Assembly (NCBI GenBank): GCA_011390205.1
Contig: JAABSX010000002.1
Span: 1-64,000 of the forward strand
Direction of reading: 5' to 3'
Length of the DNA stretch: 64,000 nt
DNA from: Microscillaceae bacterium
GTDB lineage: Bacteria; Bacteroidota; Bacteroidia; Cytophagales; Microscillaceae
In this document: positions 1 through 8,752 of the stretch, in pieces
Layout: the number at the start of each line of letters is the position of its first letter
Numbering within the stretch: position 1 is the stretch's first letter
Notes under the pieces: model-generated
What the model was told of the DNA's origin: nothing
Database searches by the model: none
The model's input: the letters and a program-made list of their open reading frames with translations, nothing else
Position numbers and translations under genes: made by a program

Positions 1-610
1 TCAGCAGGCTCGTCGCAAAATCCACTTCCTTAATGACTGAATAGACAATGTGTCCTGTTTGGTCATCTATCAGAAAAATATCATAATAGCCGTAGGTCGC
101 CAGAAAATTAGCGACGGTAAGATGGTATTTTTCGTGCACCTCGTGATAAGGGTGCGGCTTGAAGAAGTTTTTGTTGCCTATCAGGTACTGAGATTGCAGA
201 AATTGTGTGGTAGGGTTCTTAGGAATGATATTTTCTAGCTTGAAAGTATCTCGTTCGTGTACTTCTATTTTGGCAAGCAATTCTTCCTGATAATGCGCCT
301 GTAATCGCTCTTCAACCCCATCGAGTGCAAGCTGCGAGCTATCTATGGCTCTAAAAGCCTCCTTAAAGGCTTTCATGGCTTCTATCACACTGGTTGTCTG
401 TGAAAAAAAGTCTAACTCTTGGCGAATGTGCACGAAATACTCTTCTATTTTTTTCTTTTTGATTTCTCTGACCGTGGTGAGTTGGTCAAAAGAACGCTGC
501 CTCAGTGTATCCGAAACTTGCTGGTACTCGATGTAAATGGTTACAATGAGGGGAACAACACCCACTATCAAAAAAAAGAATAGTAACTTATATTTTATTT
601 TTGAAAACAT
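1..610 (-). CDS. Membrane-anchored sensor protein, N-terminal part (3' end outside window)
   Basis: Reading leftward from the ATG at 610, an open frame runs off the left edge (about 203 codons). It begins MFSKIKYKLLFFFLIVGVVP, a short basic N-terminus and one transmembrane helix (about residues 8-26), followed by a polar, partly helical extracytoplasmic region. This is the usual front end of a bacterial transmembrane receptor: a periplasmic sensing domain that would be followed by a second membrane helix and a kinase, cyclase, phosphatase or chemotaxis output module. The output domain lies outside the window, so the enzyme class cannot be told. The start fits because no other ATG precedes the hydrophobic segment. 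Confidence 0.7.
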   Translation of the reverse strand, partial: MFSKIKYKLLFFFLIVGVVPLIVTIYIEYQQVSDTLRQRSFDQLTTVREIKKKKIEEYFVHIRQELDFFSQTTSVIEAMKAFKEAFRAIDSSQLALDGVEERLQAHYQEELLAKIEVHERDTFKLENIIPKNPTTQFLQSQYLIGNKNFFKPHPYHEVHEKYHLTVANFLATYGYYDIFLIDDQTGHIVYSVIKEVDFATSLL

Positions 611-912
611 ATCTTATCTCAATCCTAATAAAATAAACGAATACACTCCGCCCCGCAAAAAGCTTCCCAAAGTTGATTTAACACGAGTAATTTTATATTT
701 TTTGGTATAGAACTACGCGAGTCAGAATATTGAGAGACACCTCATTATGCTTTTTTTAGCCTTTCGGCTTTCAAATCTAATTTATTTTTTTTGATAAGCA
801 CTGATTTTTTAGAGTTTATGTCAGAATCTGGTAGTGTATAACAAGTAATGCTCTTTCAAAAATTTGAGTAAACTTACGGAAAAAATTCATGTTTCCCTAA
901 ATTGTATTTTTT
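611..912. other. Intergenic region, no gene seen
   Basis: AT-rich spacer between the divergent membrane-sensor gene and the IS1-like fragment. I see only a very small hairpin, AGCC-TTTC-GGCT, near 757-768, and no convincing promoter boxes, repeats or coding frame. Confidence 0.6.
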
Positions 913-1440
913 ATGATTACTTGTCCTTCTTGCCAAAGCGAAAACATTAAACTAAATGGGCATATTCACAGCCGTAAACAAAACCATCTTTGCAAGGATT
1001 GCGGTCGCCAATTTGTGCTAAATCCGAGCAATAAAGTGGTTTCAGAAAAAGATAAAGCCCTGATAAACAAGCTTTTATTAGGAAAAACATCTTTGGCGGG
1101 TATTGCCCGCACGATGGAAGTTTCCCAAGTTTGGCTTCAAACATATATTAGCGATTTGTATGCTTCTTGTCCCGATGATTTGTGTGCTGATTTACCCGAC
1201 CAAGCAAGTATGTGCGCACATTTGGAAGATAAGTTTGATGAGTATGTGTATGAAATTGCGGCTTTAAAAAAAACGCTTCTGCGTTTGAGCCTGAGCCTTC
1301 ATGGGAAGACATTGAAACATTTGAGCAAGATTTATTCGAGAATTTATGCTTTCTTATTTATTTGCAGACAATCTGGATTTGTATGCAAGAGAAGTGCTTC
1401 TATCTGCACATCATCACTCAAAATCAGGTCATTTATCTAA
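913..1440 (+). pseudogene. IS1-family transposase N-terminal fragment, decayed
   Basis: Residues 1-35 hold the zinc-ribbon pattern of IS1-type InsA proteins (CPSC then CKDCGRQFV), followed by a helix-turn-helix region ending near the phrase VSQVWLQTYI. In intact relatives a DDE catalytic part follows; here it is missing. After residue 118 the frame passes an 8-A run (1266-1273) and becomes unlikely protein. The +2 frame then reads FEPEPSWEDIETFEQDLFEN, and from 1347 the third frame reads MLSYLFADNLDLYAREVLLS up to a TGA near 1451. Sensible protein thus continues only by switching frame twice. I see this as a truncated, frameshifted relic, not an active element. No terminal inverted repeats were found. 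Confidence 0.6.
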
Positions 1441-1469
1441 TGTAAACCACTGATAATCAGCCTCTATTT

Positions 1470-3536
1470 TTACTGACTAATCTCCAAAATCTTAAACTCT
1501 GTACGTCTGTTTAGCTCTCTCCCGTGAGGGGTATCATTAGAAGCGACAGGCTCTTGCTCACCATAGCCCACAAAACTAAGCCTATTTTTGTCTATGCCTT
1601 GCATCACCAGATAATCATAGACCGATTTCGCCCTACTTTCAGAGAGGAGCAGATTGTAATTTTCGGGACCTATGCTGTCCGTATGTCCTTCTATTTGTCC
1701 TTTGATTTCGGGATTGGTATTTAGAAAAGCGAGTAAATTCTGCAATGCAGGGATAGAGTTTTTGGTGAGGGTGGCACTGTTGTAATCAAACAAGGCTTTG
1801 AAATCTATTGATTTTTTGATATTGATGCGTTTAAGGTAGATATGCAGGATTTTTTCTTGGTTTACGACCCCCACAGGGATTTCAAAATATTCAGAATGAT
1901 AAAGATAGCCTTCTTTCTGGACGTGTAAGAGGTATTTCCGCCCTGTCTGCATTTGTGTATAATAGACTCCTGCTGGGGCAACTGCATTTATTTCATTGAC
2001 TACTTGATTTTCTTCTACATCTATCAGAGACATTCGGGCACTGATGAGCTGGTCACTCTCTTCATCTTTTACGATGCCCCTCAGAATGACAATGGCACGC
2101 TTGGGGTCATTGGCGGTGAGTGGGTCAAAACCTACAGAGATGGTCTTCATAGATAACTGAAAATCAATCACTTCCACATCACGGTAGTCAGGCATATCTA
2201 CTGTATAGAGGTCTTTATCGCCAAGGCTATTTTTTTGGTTAGAGGCATAGTATCCTTTTTTATAATTGGAAGAAAGCACAAAATGAATGTCATCATCACT
2301 GGTATTGATGGGGTATCCAAGATTGACAGGCTCAGTCCAGCTGCCGTCTATCAGTTCGGTATAAAATATATCAAAGCCCCCCATGGTCTGATGCCCTCTT
2401 GAGCTAAAATAGAGTGTTTTGGCATCAAAATGAATAAATGGAGCATCCTCATCTTCAGGTGTATTGATGGCAGGGCCAAGATTGACAAGCTCCCCCCAGT
2501 TGCCATTTTCTTTTTTTTCTACTTTGTAGAGGTCTAGCCCTCCTTGTGCATCGGGGTGAGGTCTGTCAGTGGCAAGGTAAAGTGTATTGCCATCTTTGGT
2601 AATAGATACGGATGTTTCTCTATATTTGGAGTTGATATTTCCGCCCATTTTTTGGGGAACAGACCATTTATTTTTGTCATTTAGCTCAGATACGTAAATA
2701 TCTCCTCCATTTTTATCTTGGTAAATAAAAAGTTGCTTGCCATCAGGTGAGAGTGCCACAGATGCCTCATGGTATTTAGAATTAATATTTCCGTCAATAT
2801 TTTTAGGTTTGCTCCACCCTTCTCTTTTCTGATGCGAGATATAGATGTCTTCATAGAATAGATTGTCTTCGGGTGAGCGTCCGCCTCCTGTAGTACCCTT
2901 TCGGCGTGATGTAAAAATCAGCACAGATTCATCTGCAGAGATGACGGGGGCGTAGTCACTGTCTTCAGAATTAATTTTATCCCCTATGTTTTGTACTTTT
3001 GCATTGGTGGGGTCTGTCAAGAAGCGAAGCCCTAGTTTTGATTCTCTGATACGCTGCTTGGTGAGTTCTAAAAAATCTTGCACCGTGATTTCTTCATTGT
3101 AGATTCGGAGTGTACCTGTGGTTTTGGCTATTTTTTCTTGTGAAAACTCATAATAATGCACGGCTTCATCTGCTTGGTGATTAAATTTGAAGGCTTCTGC
3201 GAGATAAAACTCTAGCAAAGGATAGCTTGTAGGAGCAATGTTTTGTACTTTTTGTAAGAAAGGCAATGCCTTTTGCTTGTCATTCATTTTGAGGTAGCAT
3301 AGCCCTATCCCGAAATTAACTTCTGCATCTTCGGGGCTTTGGCTGTATGCCTCTTGGTAATATTCTAGAGCCGTGCTGTATTCATAGACTTTAAAATAAG
3401 CATTGCCCTCACGCAGGCTTTTTCTGATGTCATCTTGAGCTTGTGCTATGAGTGGTATAAAAATCAAAGAGAAGAGCAAAAAACTGCTTCGGATTGTTTT
3501 ATGCATCCTCTTTGGTGTATGTTGTGTAGTAATCAT
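1470..3536 (-). CDS. PorE-like OmpA-family protein with TPR and PD40 repeats
   Basis: A 688-residue envelope protein. Order of parts: signal peptide (a second possible start, MHKTIRSSFLLFSL, lies ten codons in), TPR-like helices (about 30-150), a run of WD40-like PD40 blades (about 190-440, for example VSADESVLIFTSRR and ALSPDGKQLFIYQDK), a carboxypeptidase-regulatory-like beta domain (about 490-570) and a C-terminal OmpA peptidoglycan-binding domain (about 575-688) with the motifs IEGHTDS, LSESRAKSVYDYL and GRELNRRTEF. This architecture matches PorE of the type IX secretion system, which is thought to tether the machine to peptidoglycan. Many paralogs share it, so membership of T9SS is inference. 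Divergent from the next gene with 51 bp between. Confidence 0.85.
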   Translation of the reverse strand: MITTQHTPKRMHKTIRSSFLLFSLIFIPLIAQAQDDIRKSLREGNAYFKVYEYSTALEYYQEAYSQSPEDAEVNFGIGLCYLKMNDKQKALPFLQKVQNIAPTSYPLLEFYLAEAFKFNHQADEAVHYYEFSQEKIAKTTGTLRIYNEEITVQDFLELTKQRIRESKLGLRFLTDPTNAKVQNIGDKINSEDSDYAPVISADESVLIFTSRRKGTTGGGRSPEDNLFYEDIYISHQKREGWSKPKNIDGNINSKYHEASVALSPDGKQLFIYQDKNGGDIYVSELNDKNKWSVPQKMGGNINSKYRETSVSITKDGNTLYLATDRPHPDAQGGLDLYKVEKKENGNWGELVNLGPAINTPEDEDAPFIHFDAKTLYFSSRGHQTMGGFDIFYTELIDGSWTEPVNLGYPINTSDDDIHFVLSSNYKKGYYASNQKNSLGDKDLYTVDMPDYRDVEVIDFQLSMKTISVGFDPLTANDPKRAIVILRGIVKDEESDQLISARMSLIDVEENQVVNEINAVAPAGVYYTQMQTGRKYLLHVQKEGYLYHSEYFEIPVGVVNQEKILHIYLKRINIKKSIDFKALFDYNSATLTKNSIPALQNLLAFLNTNPEIKGQIEGHTDSIGPENYNLLLSESRAKSVYDYLVMQGIDKNRLSFVGYGEQEPVASNDTPHGRELNRRTEFKILEISQ

Positions 3537-3587
3537 GACAGATAAAATAATACCTCAATAATAATTTTAATTTATATCATAAAAACA

Positions 3588-4667
3588 ATGACAGAATCAC
3601 TTTCGCCCGAATATGTCAAAACACAAGGATGGCTTATTTTTGAGTCTATCAGTGGCAGCCGAGCTTATGATTTAGCAAATATACACTCTGATACTGACAT
3701 CAAAGGTGTGTTTGTGTTACCTCCTGAGAGATATTATGGGCTTGATGACATTGAGCAGGTCAGCAATGACAGCAATGATATAGTCTATTATGAGTTAAAG
3801 AAGTTTGCCAGTTTATTGGCAAAAAGTAATCCAAACATCTTAGAGTTGCTTTATACAGATGAAAAAAGTATCCTTTACGAACACCCTACTTTCACTGCTT
3901 TTAAGGCTGGTCATTTTTTATCAAAGCAATGCTATCAGACCTTTGCAGGCTATGCTTTCTCTCAAATCCGAAAAGCCCAAGGATTGAACAAGAAAGTACT
4001 CAACCCACTCCCAAAACGAAAAAAAGAAGTCTTAGACTTTTGTTTCATTGCTACCCAAAATGCCAGTATTCCATTGAGAGACTGGCTCAAAACGGCAAAA
4101 TATTCTCAGACACAATGCGGGCTTGCAAGCCTGCCACATTTTAAAAACGTCTATGTACTTTATTATGATGCTCAAAATAAACTAGGCTACAAGGGCATTA
4201 TACAAAGCCCGCATTCCAATGAAGTTTCGCTGAGTGCTATCCCAAAAGCTGAAAATTTTATCACCTATCTTTATTTTAATCAAGAGGGCTACTCCTCTTA
4301 TTGCCGTGAATACCGTGAATACTGGGAGTGGGTAGAAAAACGCAATGACACACGCTACCAAGGCACTCTAGCACACGGCAAGGGCTATGATGCCAAAAAT
4401 ATGATGCATACTTTCCGACTCTTGGATATGGCAGAGCAAATCGCCTCCGAACAAAAAATAACCCTCCGAAGCCAAAGAAGACAAGAACTGCTAGACATCA
4501 AAGCGGGCAAATATGACTATGAAGTACTTATCCAAAAAGCCCAAATACAAATACAATCTATTGAAAAAAAATTTGAAGAAGCTGAGCTCCCACAATGCCC
4601 CGATACCGCTCTGATAGAAAAGATAACTGTGCAAATCAGAAACCAAATATACCAAAACCAAACATAA
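3588..4667 (+). CDS. RlaP-like nucleotidyltransferase (DNA polymerase beta superfamily)
   Basis: The 359-residue product has the pol-beta nucleotidyltransferase signature near the N-terminus: SGSRAYDLANIHSDTD (GS followed by DxD), where the two aspartates bind the catalytic metals. The remainder, helical and rich in aromatic and basic residues, fits the predicted nucleotidyltransferase family PF10127 (RlaP), found beside RNA ligases in RNA-repair operons. No ligase or kinase partner is encoded next to it here, so a repair role is inference from the family. Length is typical. A likely stand-alone gene: the upstream neighbour is divergent and the next gene begins 151 bp later. Confidence 0.8.
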   Translation: MTESLSPEYVKTQGWLIFESISGSRAYDLANIHSDTDIKGVFVLPPERYYGLDDIEQVSNDSNDIVYYELKKFASLLAKSNPNILELLYTDEKSILYEHPTFTAFKAGHFLSKQCYQTFAGYAFSQIRKAQGLNKKVLNPLPKRKKEVLDFCFIATQNASIPLRDWLKTAKYSQTQCGLASLPHFKNVYVLYYDAQNKLGYKGIIQSPHSNEVSLSAIPKAENFITYLYFNQEGYSSYCREYREYWEWVEKRNDTRYQGTLAHGKGYDAKNMMHTFRLLDMAEQIASEQKITLRSQRRQELLDIKAGKYDYEVLIQKAQIQIQSIEKKFEEAELPQCPDTALIEKITVQIRNQIYQNQT

Positions 4668-4818
4668 AACATCCTGACTCTTTGCAAGGCATCTGATAGA
4701 AATATAGTTATTCTGAATATTTTTTGTATTTTTGCTTACTTAAACGGTAAGCCTTATTTTAACTTGCTCCCCAAATACATCACAAGGGAGATTTATTCAT
4801 TCAAAGCAATTCGCTGAT

Positions 4819-6801
4819 ATGATGCACGAAAAAGAAGACGAAAACACCAATCAGGAAAATACTGACATGGTACACAATGAAAATACGGATACTTCTGAAA
4901 ATCAACTGACAGAAGATACCAATACGCAAAACACTGATACTGCCCTCCCCGAAGCATCAGGAGAAGACGATCACCAAGCGCAAGAAGCAACAACAGATGA
5001 TGCCCCCAAAGAACCCGTCTCAGAAAATACACCTACTGAAAGCAATGTAGAAAGTGAAACTGAAAACACAGATACAGAAGACGAGCAAGAACAGGCTGAT
5101 TACTCACAGTTTTCCAAAGAAGAATTTTTACACCTTATCCAAAGGCTAGAAAAAGAAGAAGATTTGCGGAAATTTACGCCCATCCTGAGAGAGATTCGTC
5201 CTTTGTTTGATGAAATCATCCAAGAAGAAAAACAAAGTGCACTTCACAAATACCTAGAAGAGGGCGGAGAAGAAGATGGATTCGAATACAAAGAAGACGA
5301 ACAAACACAGACGTTTTATAAAATTTATAACGAAATCCAGAAACGCCGACAAGAATACATCTCAAAACAAGAGCAAAGCAAAGAACAAAACCTCCAGAAA
5401 AAAGAAGAAATACTTGACCAAATCCGAAAACTGCTCGAAAACCCTGAAAGCAGCTTAGAAGAACTCAAAAAACTCCAAAAAGCTTGGAAAGAAGTAGGCT
5501 CTGTGCAGCCCCAACTCAACAAAAACCTTTGGGCAAGTTACAGTGCACTCCTTGACCTGTTCTATGACCAAAGAAGCATTCACTTCGAACTGCTGGAGCT
5601 AGACCGAAAGAAAAACCTCGCCATCAAGCTTACCCTTTGTGAAAAGGCGGAAAGACTTGTAGAATACGAAATCATCAACCAAGCCATCAAAGAACTCAAC
5701 GAACTGCACGAGGAGTTTAAGCACATAGGCCCCGTGCCCAAAGAAGAACGAGAAGCCCTCTGGCTCAGATTCAAAGCAGCCTCTGACAGGGTCTATGACC
5801 GAAAAAGAGAATATCACCGAAAACTAGATGAGGAAAAACAAAAAAACCTCGCAGAAAAAATAAAACTCTGTGAAGAAATAGCTCCCTACACAGCCTTCGA
5901 GTCTGAAAAAGTAACAGAATGGAACATAAAAACTAAAGAAGTGCTTGCCCTCCAAAAAAGATGGGAAGCCATCAAACTTATCCCCCGTGAAAACGTCAAA
6001 GAGGTAAGCAAAAACTTTTGGACACCCTTCAAGACTTTCTTTAATAACAAAAACGCCTTCATACGTACACTAGACGAAGAAAGGGAAGAAAATCTCAAAC
6101 AAAAAATAGTCCTCTGTGAAGAAGCTGACCAACTCGTAAATGGAGACCATGATGCCAAAGCCGTGGCAGAACAACTCAAAAACTTGCAGCAAAAGTGGAA
6201 AGATATAGGGCCCGTGCCCGCAAAACAAAGACAAAGTATCTATAACCGATTCAAAGCCACTTGTGATGCCTTCTTTAACCGCCGCCGTGAGGCCTATGCC
6301 GAGCAAGAAAAAGAATATACCGAAAATCTTCAGAAAAAAACAGCCATCTGCGAAAAAATAGAGCAGCTGCAGCCCGATGAAAATACCTCCAATGATACAG
6401 TACATCAGTTTATCAAAGAATGGAGAGCCATCGGCTTTGTGCCCAAAAAAAATAAAATCAAAATACAAACTAGATTTGATGAAGCCATAGATGCCCTCAT
6501 CAACCGATTGCCCAAAACTACTGAAATCGCACGTGAGAAAACACGTATTTCTGCACAAGCAAAACTTGCCAAAGATAGCCCCAATGCCCAACGAAAAATG
6601 AACCAATTGGAAGGAAATCTGAAGCGAAAAATTAGTACGCTTGAAAATGAAATAGATGTACTCAATAACAACATAGGATTCTTGGCAAGCTCCAAAAAAG
6701 CAGATAAACTCAAAGACGCTCTTAACTTGCAAATAGATACCGCAAACCAAGAACTCAAAACGCTCAAAATCCAATTAAAAGCACTCACACAGATGGAGTA
6801 A
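4819..6801 (+). CDS. DUF349-repeat protein
   Basis: The 660-residue product starts with about 90 acidic, low-complexity residues rich in E, N, T and D. Then come about five copies of the DUF349 helical repeat between residues 190 and 590, recognisable by W-x-x-I/V-G-x-V-P phrases such as WKDIGPVPAKQR and WRAIGFVPKKN. The C-terminus is a predicted coiled coil. The function of DUF349 proteins is not settled; they are cytoplasmic and conserved in Bacteroidota. The acidic leader resembles a disordered tail. TATTTTTG around 4726 may be a -7 box. Long antisense frames across this gene come from its skewed codon use and are not genes. Confidence 0.85.
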   Translation: MMHEKEDENTNQENTDMVHNENTDTSENQLTEDTNTQNTDTALPEASGEDDHQAQEATTDDAPKEPVSENTPTESNVESETENTDTEDEQEQADYSQFSKEEFLHLIQRLEKEEDLRKFTPILREIRPLFDEIIQEEKQSALHKYLEEGGEEDGFEYKEDEQTQTFYKIYNEIQKRRQEYISKQEQSKEQNLQKKEEILDQIRKLLENPESSLEELKKLQKAWKEVGSVQPQLNKNLWASYSALLDLFYDQRSIHFELLELDRKKNLAIKLTLCEKAERLVEYEIINQAIKELNELHEEFKHIGPVPKEEREALWLRFKAASDRVYDRKREYHRKLDEEKQKNLAEKIKLCEEIAPYTAFESEKVTEWNIKTKEVLALQKRWEAIKLIPRENVKEVSKNFWTPFKTFFNNKNAFIRTLDEEREENLKQKIVLCEEADQLVNGDHDAKAVAEQLKNLQQKWKDIGPVPAKQRQSIYNRFKATCDAFFNRRREAYAEQEKEYTENLQKKTAICEKIEQLQPDENTSNDTVHQFIKEWRAIGFVPKKNKIKIQTRFDEAIDALINRLPKTTEIAREKTRISAQAKLAKDSPNAQRKMNQLEGNLKRKISTLENEIDVLNNNIGFLASSKKADKLKDALNLQIDTANQELKTLKIQLKALTQME

Positions 6802-6828
6802 AAAAAATAAAAAAAAATTGTGGTAAAA

Positions 6829-6860
6829 TTTGCTAGTAAATAATCTCTTTACTACATTTG
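6829..6860 (+). promoter_or_regulatory. Bacteroidota-type promoter for tRNA-Thr
   Basis: TTTG at 6829-6832, a 20-nt spacer, then TACATTTG at 6853-6860. This matches the Bacteroidota -33 (TTTG) and -7 (TAnnTTTG) consensus exactly. Transcription would start about 6 nt upstream of the tRNA at 6873. Confidence 0.8.
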
Positions 6861-6872
6861 CATCACAATCAA

Positions 6873-6945
<73 letters not shown>

Positions 6946-6955
6946 CTTTATTATC

Positions 6956-6991
6956 AAGCACTTAGCACTCAAAAAGCTAAGTGCTTTTTTT
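6956..6991 (+). terminator. Rho-independent terminator after tRNA-Thr
   Basis: Perfect 11-bp stem AAGCACTTAGC (6956-6966) and GCTAAGTGCTT (6976-6986) with a 9-nt loop, ending in a run of seven T. Confidence 0.9.
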
Positions 6992-7093
6992 GTATGCCTA
7001 ACATTTCAATCCTTAGCGCCCCACTGCCCTCCACTGTCGTAAGTCTAAGCGTAGCGGGGTAAAAAGACGTTCCACTACAGAGCAGCCTCAACA

Positions 7094-7225
7094 GCTATTT
7101 CTAAAATACCAACCACACCACAAGTATTCACCAAAGAGGACAAAGAACAATGGATTTTGATTCATATAGAAGTACAAGGCTACGAAGATAAGAATTTTCC
7201 CCCACTACCGCGACTGTATGAATAA
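7094..7225 (+). pseudogene. Relic of an Rpn/PD-(D/E)XK transposase-nuclease protein
   Basis: An in-frame stretch reads KEDKEQWILIHIEVQGYED before stopping at a TAA at 7223-7225. WILIHIEVQG is the nuclease-motif phrase of the Rpn (YhgA-like) recombination-promoting nuclease family, where the E-x-Q/K residues are catalytic. Only about 40 codons remain, with no start codon and no downstream half, and the frame ends 17 bp before the palindrome at 7242. I read it as debris cut off by the RAYT element. Confidence 0.5.
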
Positions 7226-7241
7226 AAAGCGGAAGCTGCTT

Positions 7242-7297
7242 CAAGTCTGAGCGAAGCGGGGACTTGGAGCATTTATTTTGTCCAGTCTTCAGACTGG
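7242..7297 (+). repeat. Left REP/BIME pair beside the RAYT gene
   Basis: Two palindromes 15 nt apart: 7242-7266, with stem CAAGTC/GACTTG around a GAGCGAAGCGG core, and 7282-7297, CCAGTCT-TC-AGACTGG. Both recur as exact reverse complements, in reverse order and with the same 15-nt spacing, on the other side of the RAYT gene. Confidence 0.85.
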
Positions 7298-7349
7298 GCG
7301 TAGCATAAGCAAGACAAAAACAATATCTTTGTAAAAAACAACAAGTCTT

Positions 7350-7901
7350 ATGAGCCGAAACTACAAATTTAGAGACCAAGACCAGCCTTATTTTGTTAGT
7401 TTTGCTACAGTATTCTGGATAGATGTGTTTACAAGAAATATGTACAGAGATATTTTATTAGATAGTATCAGATATTGCCAGCAACACAAAGGTTTAGAGC
7501 TATATGCTTGGTGTATGATGAGTAATCATGTGCATTTAATCATCGGAACTACTGATAAGAAGATGGAAGACATACTTAGAGATTTAAAAAAATATACCTC
7601 AGTCAAGATATTGGAAGCGATTAAAGAAAATCCACAAGAGAGCCGTAGAGAATGGATGCTTTGGATGTTTAAACAGGCAGGGAAAAGAAATTCAAATAAT
7701 CAGCATTATCAGTTTTGGCAACAGAACAATCAACCCATTGAGTTAAGTAGTGCATTGATTGCCGAACAAAAATTAGCGTATTTGCATAATAATCCTGTGG
7801 AAGCTGGATTAGTAGAGGAAGCAGCGTATTACTTGTATAGCAGTGCAAAAGACTATGCTGGAAAGAAGGGTTTGCTAGATATAGTATTTTTATTTGGCTA
7901 G
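7350..7901 (+). CDS. REP-associated tyrosine transposase (RAYT, IS200-like Y1 family)
   Basis: The 183-residue product has the Y1 transposase fold of RAYT proteins: the metal-binding HUH motif SNHVHLII near residue 60, and the C-terminal phrase YLHNNPVEAG, whose tyrosine is a candidate for the catalytic residue that cuts single-stranded DNA at REP hairpins. Length matches the family. It is flanked by exactly inverted REP-like palindromes (7242-7297 and 7910-7965), the expected substrate, so the locus is a complete RAYT unit. The gene starts at ATG 7350 and looks intact. Similar hairpins occur at 9.4-9.6 kb without a transposase, perhaps mobilised in trans (inference). Confidence 0.9.
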   Translation: MSRNYKFRDQDQPYFVSFATVFWIDVFTRNMYRDILLDSIRYCQQHKGLELYAWCMMSNHVHLIIGTTDKKMEDILRDLKKYTSVKILEAIKENPQESRREWMLWMFKQAGKRNSNNQHYQFWQQNNQPIELSSALIAEQKLAYLHNNPVEAGLVEEAAYYLYSSAKDYAGKKGLLDIVFLFG

Positions 7902-7909
7902 GACTTAGC

Positions 7910-7965
7910 CCAGTCTGAAGACTGGCTGAAAAGACTACCACAAGTCCCCGCTTCGCTCAGACTTG
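7910..7965 (-). repeat. Right REP/BIME pair, inverted copy of the left one
   Basis: CCAGTCT-GA-AGACTGG at 7910-7925 and a 25-nt palindrome at 7941-7965 (CAAGTC/GACTTG around the complement of the GAGCGAAGCGG core). These are exact reverse complements of 7282-7297 and 7242-7266 at identical spacing, so the whole RAYT unit 7242-7965 has symmetrical ends. Confidence 0.85.
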
Positions 7966-8022
7966 CGGCAGGTGGGGGGCTGGCACATAGAAAATGTTTT
8001 CGGCTAGGTATTCGTCTTTGTC
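7957..8022 (-). pseudogene. Relic of a type I restriction-modification HsdM protein
   Basis: Read leftward, the strand encodes DKDEYLAENIFYVPAP followed by a few residues and a TGA at 7957-7959. D-E-Y-x-A-E-N-x-F-x-V-P is a conserved phrase of type I methyltransferase (HsdM) subunits. Only about 20 codons survive, trapped between the right REP palindrome and the first 234-bp repeat; no other hsd sequence is nearby. Confidence 0.45.
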
Positions 8023-8256
8023 ACCCCACTGGTCAGAGGTTGTAGCATTAAGCGTAACCCACATTAGCAAACTGGTCAGATGCGTCTCGCTCTGACCAAA
8101 GGCTTTTGCATCATGAAGCCGTAGTTTTGGATATTTATTTGCGTTTATTTCAGAATTTTATTTTATATTTGAGTTGTAATAATTCATAAAAGTTTGTTCT
8201 GAGCGAGACGCTCAAAACAGTTGCTGTTGCGGGTAAGACACTAAGACCAGAGGGGG
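8023..8256 (+). repeat. 234-bp dispersed repeat, copy 1
   Basis: Nearly identical to 8391-8624 and partly matched at 9575-9835. It holds two hairpins: TGGTCAGA/TCTGACCA around TGCGTCTCGC (about 8072-8097), and TGTTCTGAGC/GCTCAAAACA around a short GAGA-type loop (about 8195-8218). No coding frame spans it. The hairpins with GCGAGAYGC-like cores resemble the REP cores next door, so this may be a non-autonomous REP-derived element. Confidence 0.85.
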
Positions 8257-8306
8257 ACTTAATCCGCCATTCAATTACAAATACGATAAGAGTAAATTTT
8301 AAAAAC

Positions 8307-8677
8307 ATGAAAATAAGATACTTATTGGTTATAATTTTTTCTTATTTTTATTATAACCATACTAATGCTCAAAATAATGATTTTGCTATTACCCCACTGG
8401 TCAGAGGTTGTAGCATTAAGCGTAACCCACATTAGCAAACTGGTCAGATGCGTCTCGCTCTGACCAAAGGCTTTTGCATCATGAAGCCGTAGTTTTGGAT
8501 ATTTATTTGCGTTTATTTCAGAATTTTATTTTATATTTGAGTTGTAATAATTCATAAAAGTTTGTTCTGAGCGAGACGCTCAAAACAGTTGCTGTTGCGG
8601 GTAAGACACTAAGACCAGAGGGGGGAAAAATTAATAAAGAGAAAGTAAAGCAGCTTGGCTTAGAAACCACCTTTTAA
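8307..8677 (+). pseudogene. Small secreted-protein gene interrupted by repeat copy 2
   Basis: ATG 8307 opens a signal-peptide-like segment, MKIRYLLVIIFSYFYYNHTN, then AQNNDFAI, directly followed at 8391 by repeat copy 2, which brings a stop. After the repeat, at 8627-8677, a short frame reads KINKEKVKQLGLETTF then TAA and looks like a protein tail. The simplest reading is a small exported protein split by the repeat. The two parts are in different frames and the tail could belong to something else. Confidence 0.4.
8391..8624 (+). repeat. 234-bp dispersed repeat, copy 2
   Basis: Matches 8023-8256 base for base by eye apart from one extra G at the end, at an offset of 368 bp. The near-identity implies recent duplication or gene conversion. 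Same two internal hairpins as copy 1. Confidence 0.85.
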
Positions 8678-8752
8678 AATGTTTTTTATTTTTTTGCAAT
8701 GCACAGTAATATTGAAATAATTATGATTTATTAAAATATAAAAATAATAAAA

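Noticed and set aside
6070-6774. 234-aa minus-strand open frame across the DUF349 gene
   Set aside because: It is a mirror of biased codon use in a strongly supported plus-strand gene; low-complexity, F- and C-rich, no family pattern.
7128-7379. 83-aa minus-strand open frame before the RAYT gene
   Set aside because: Spans the REP palindromes and the Rpn relic on the other strand; no protein-like pattern.
8023-8624. CRISPR array
   Set aside because: Repeat units are 234 bp and 368 bp apart with no regular spacers or cas genes.
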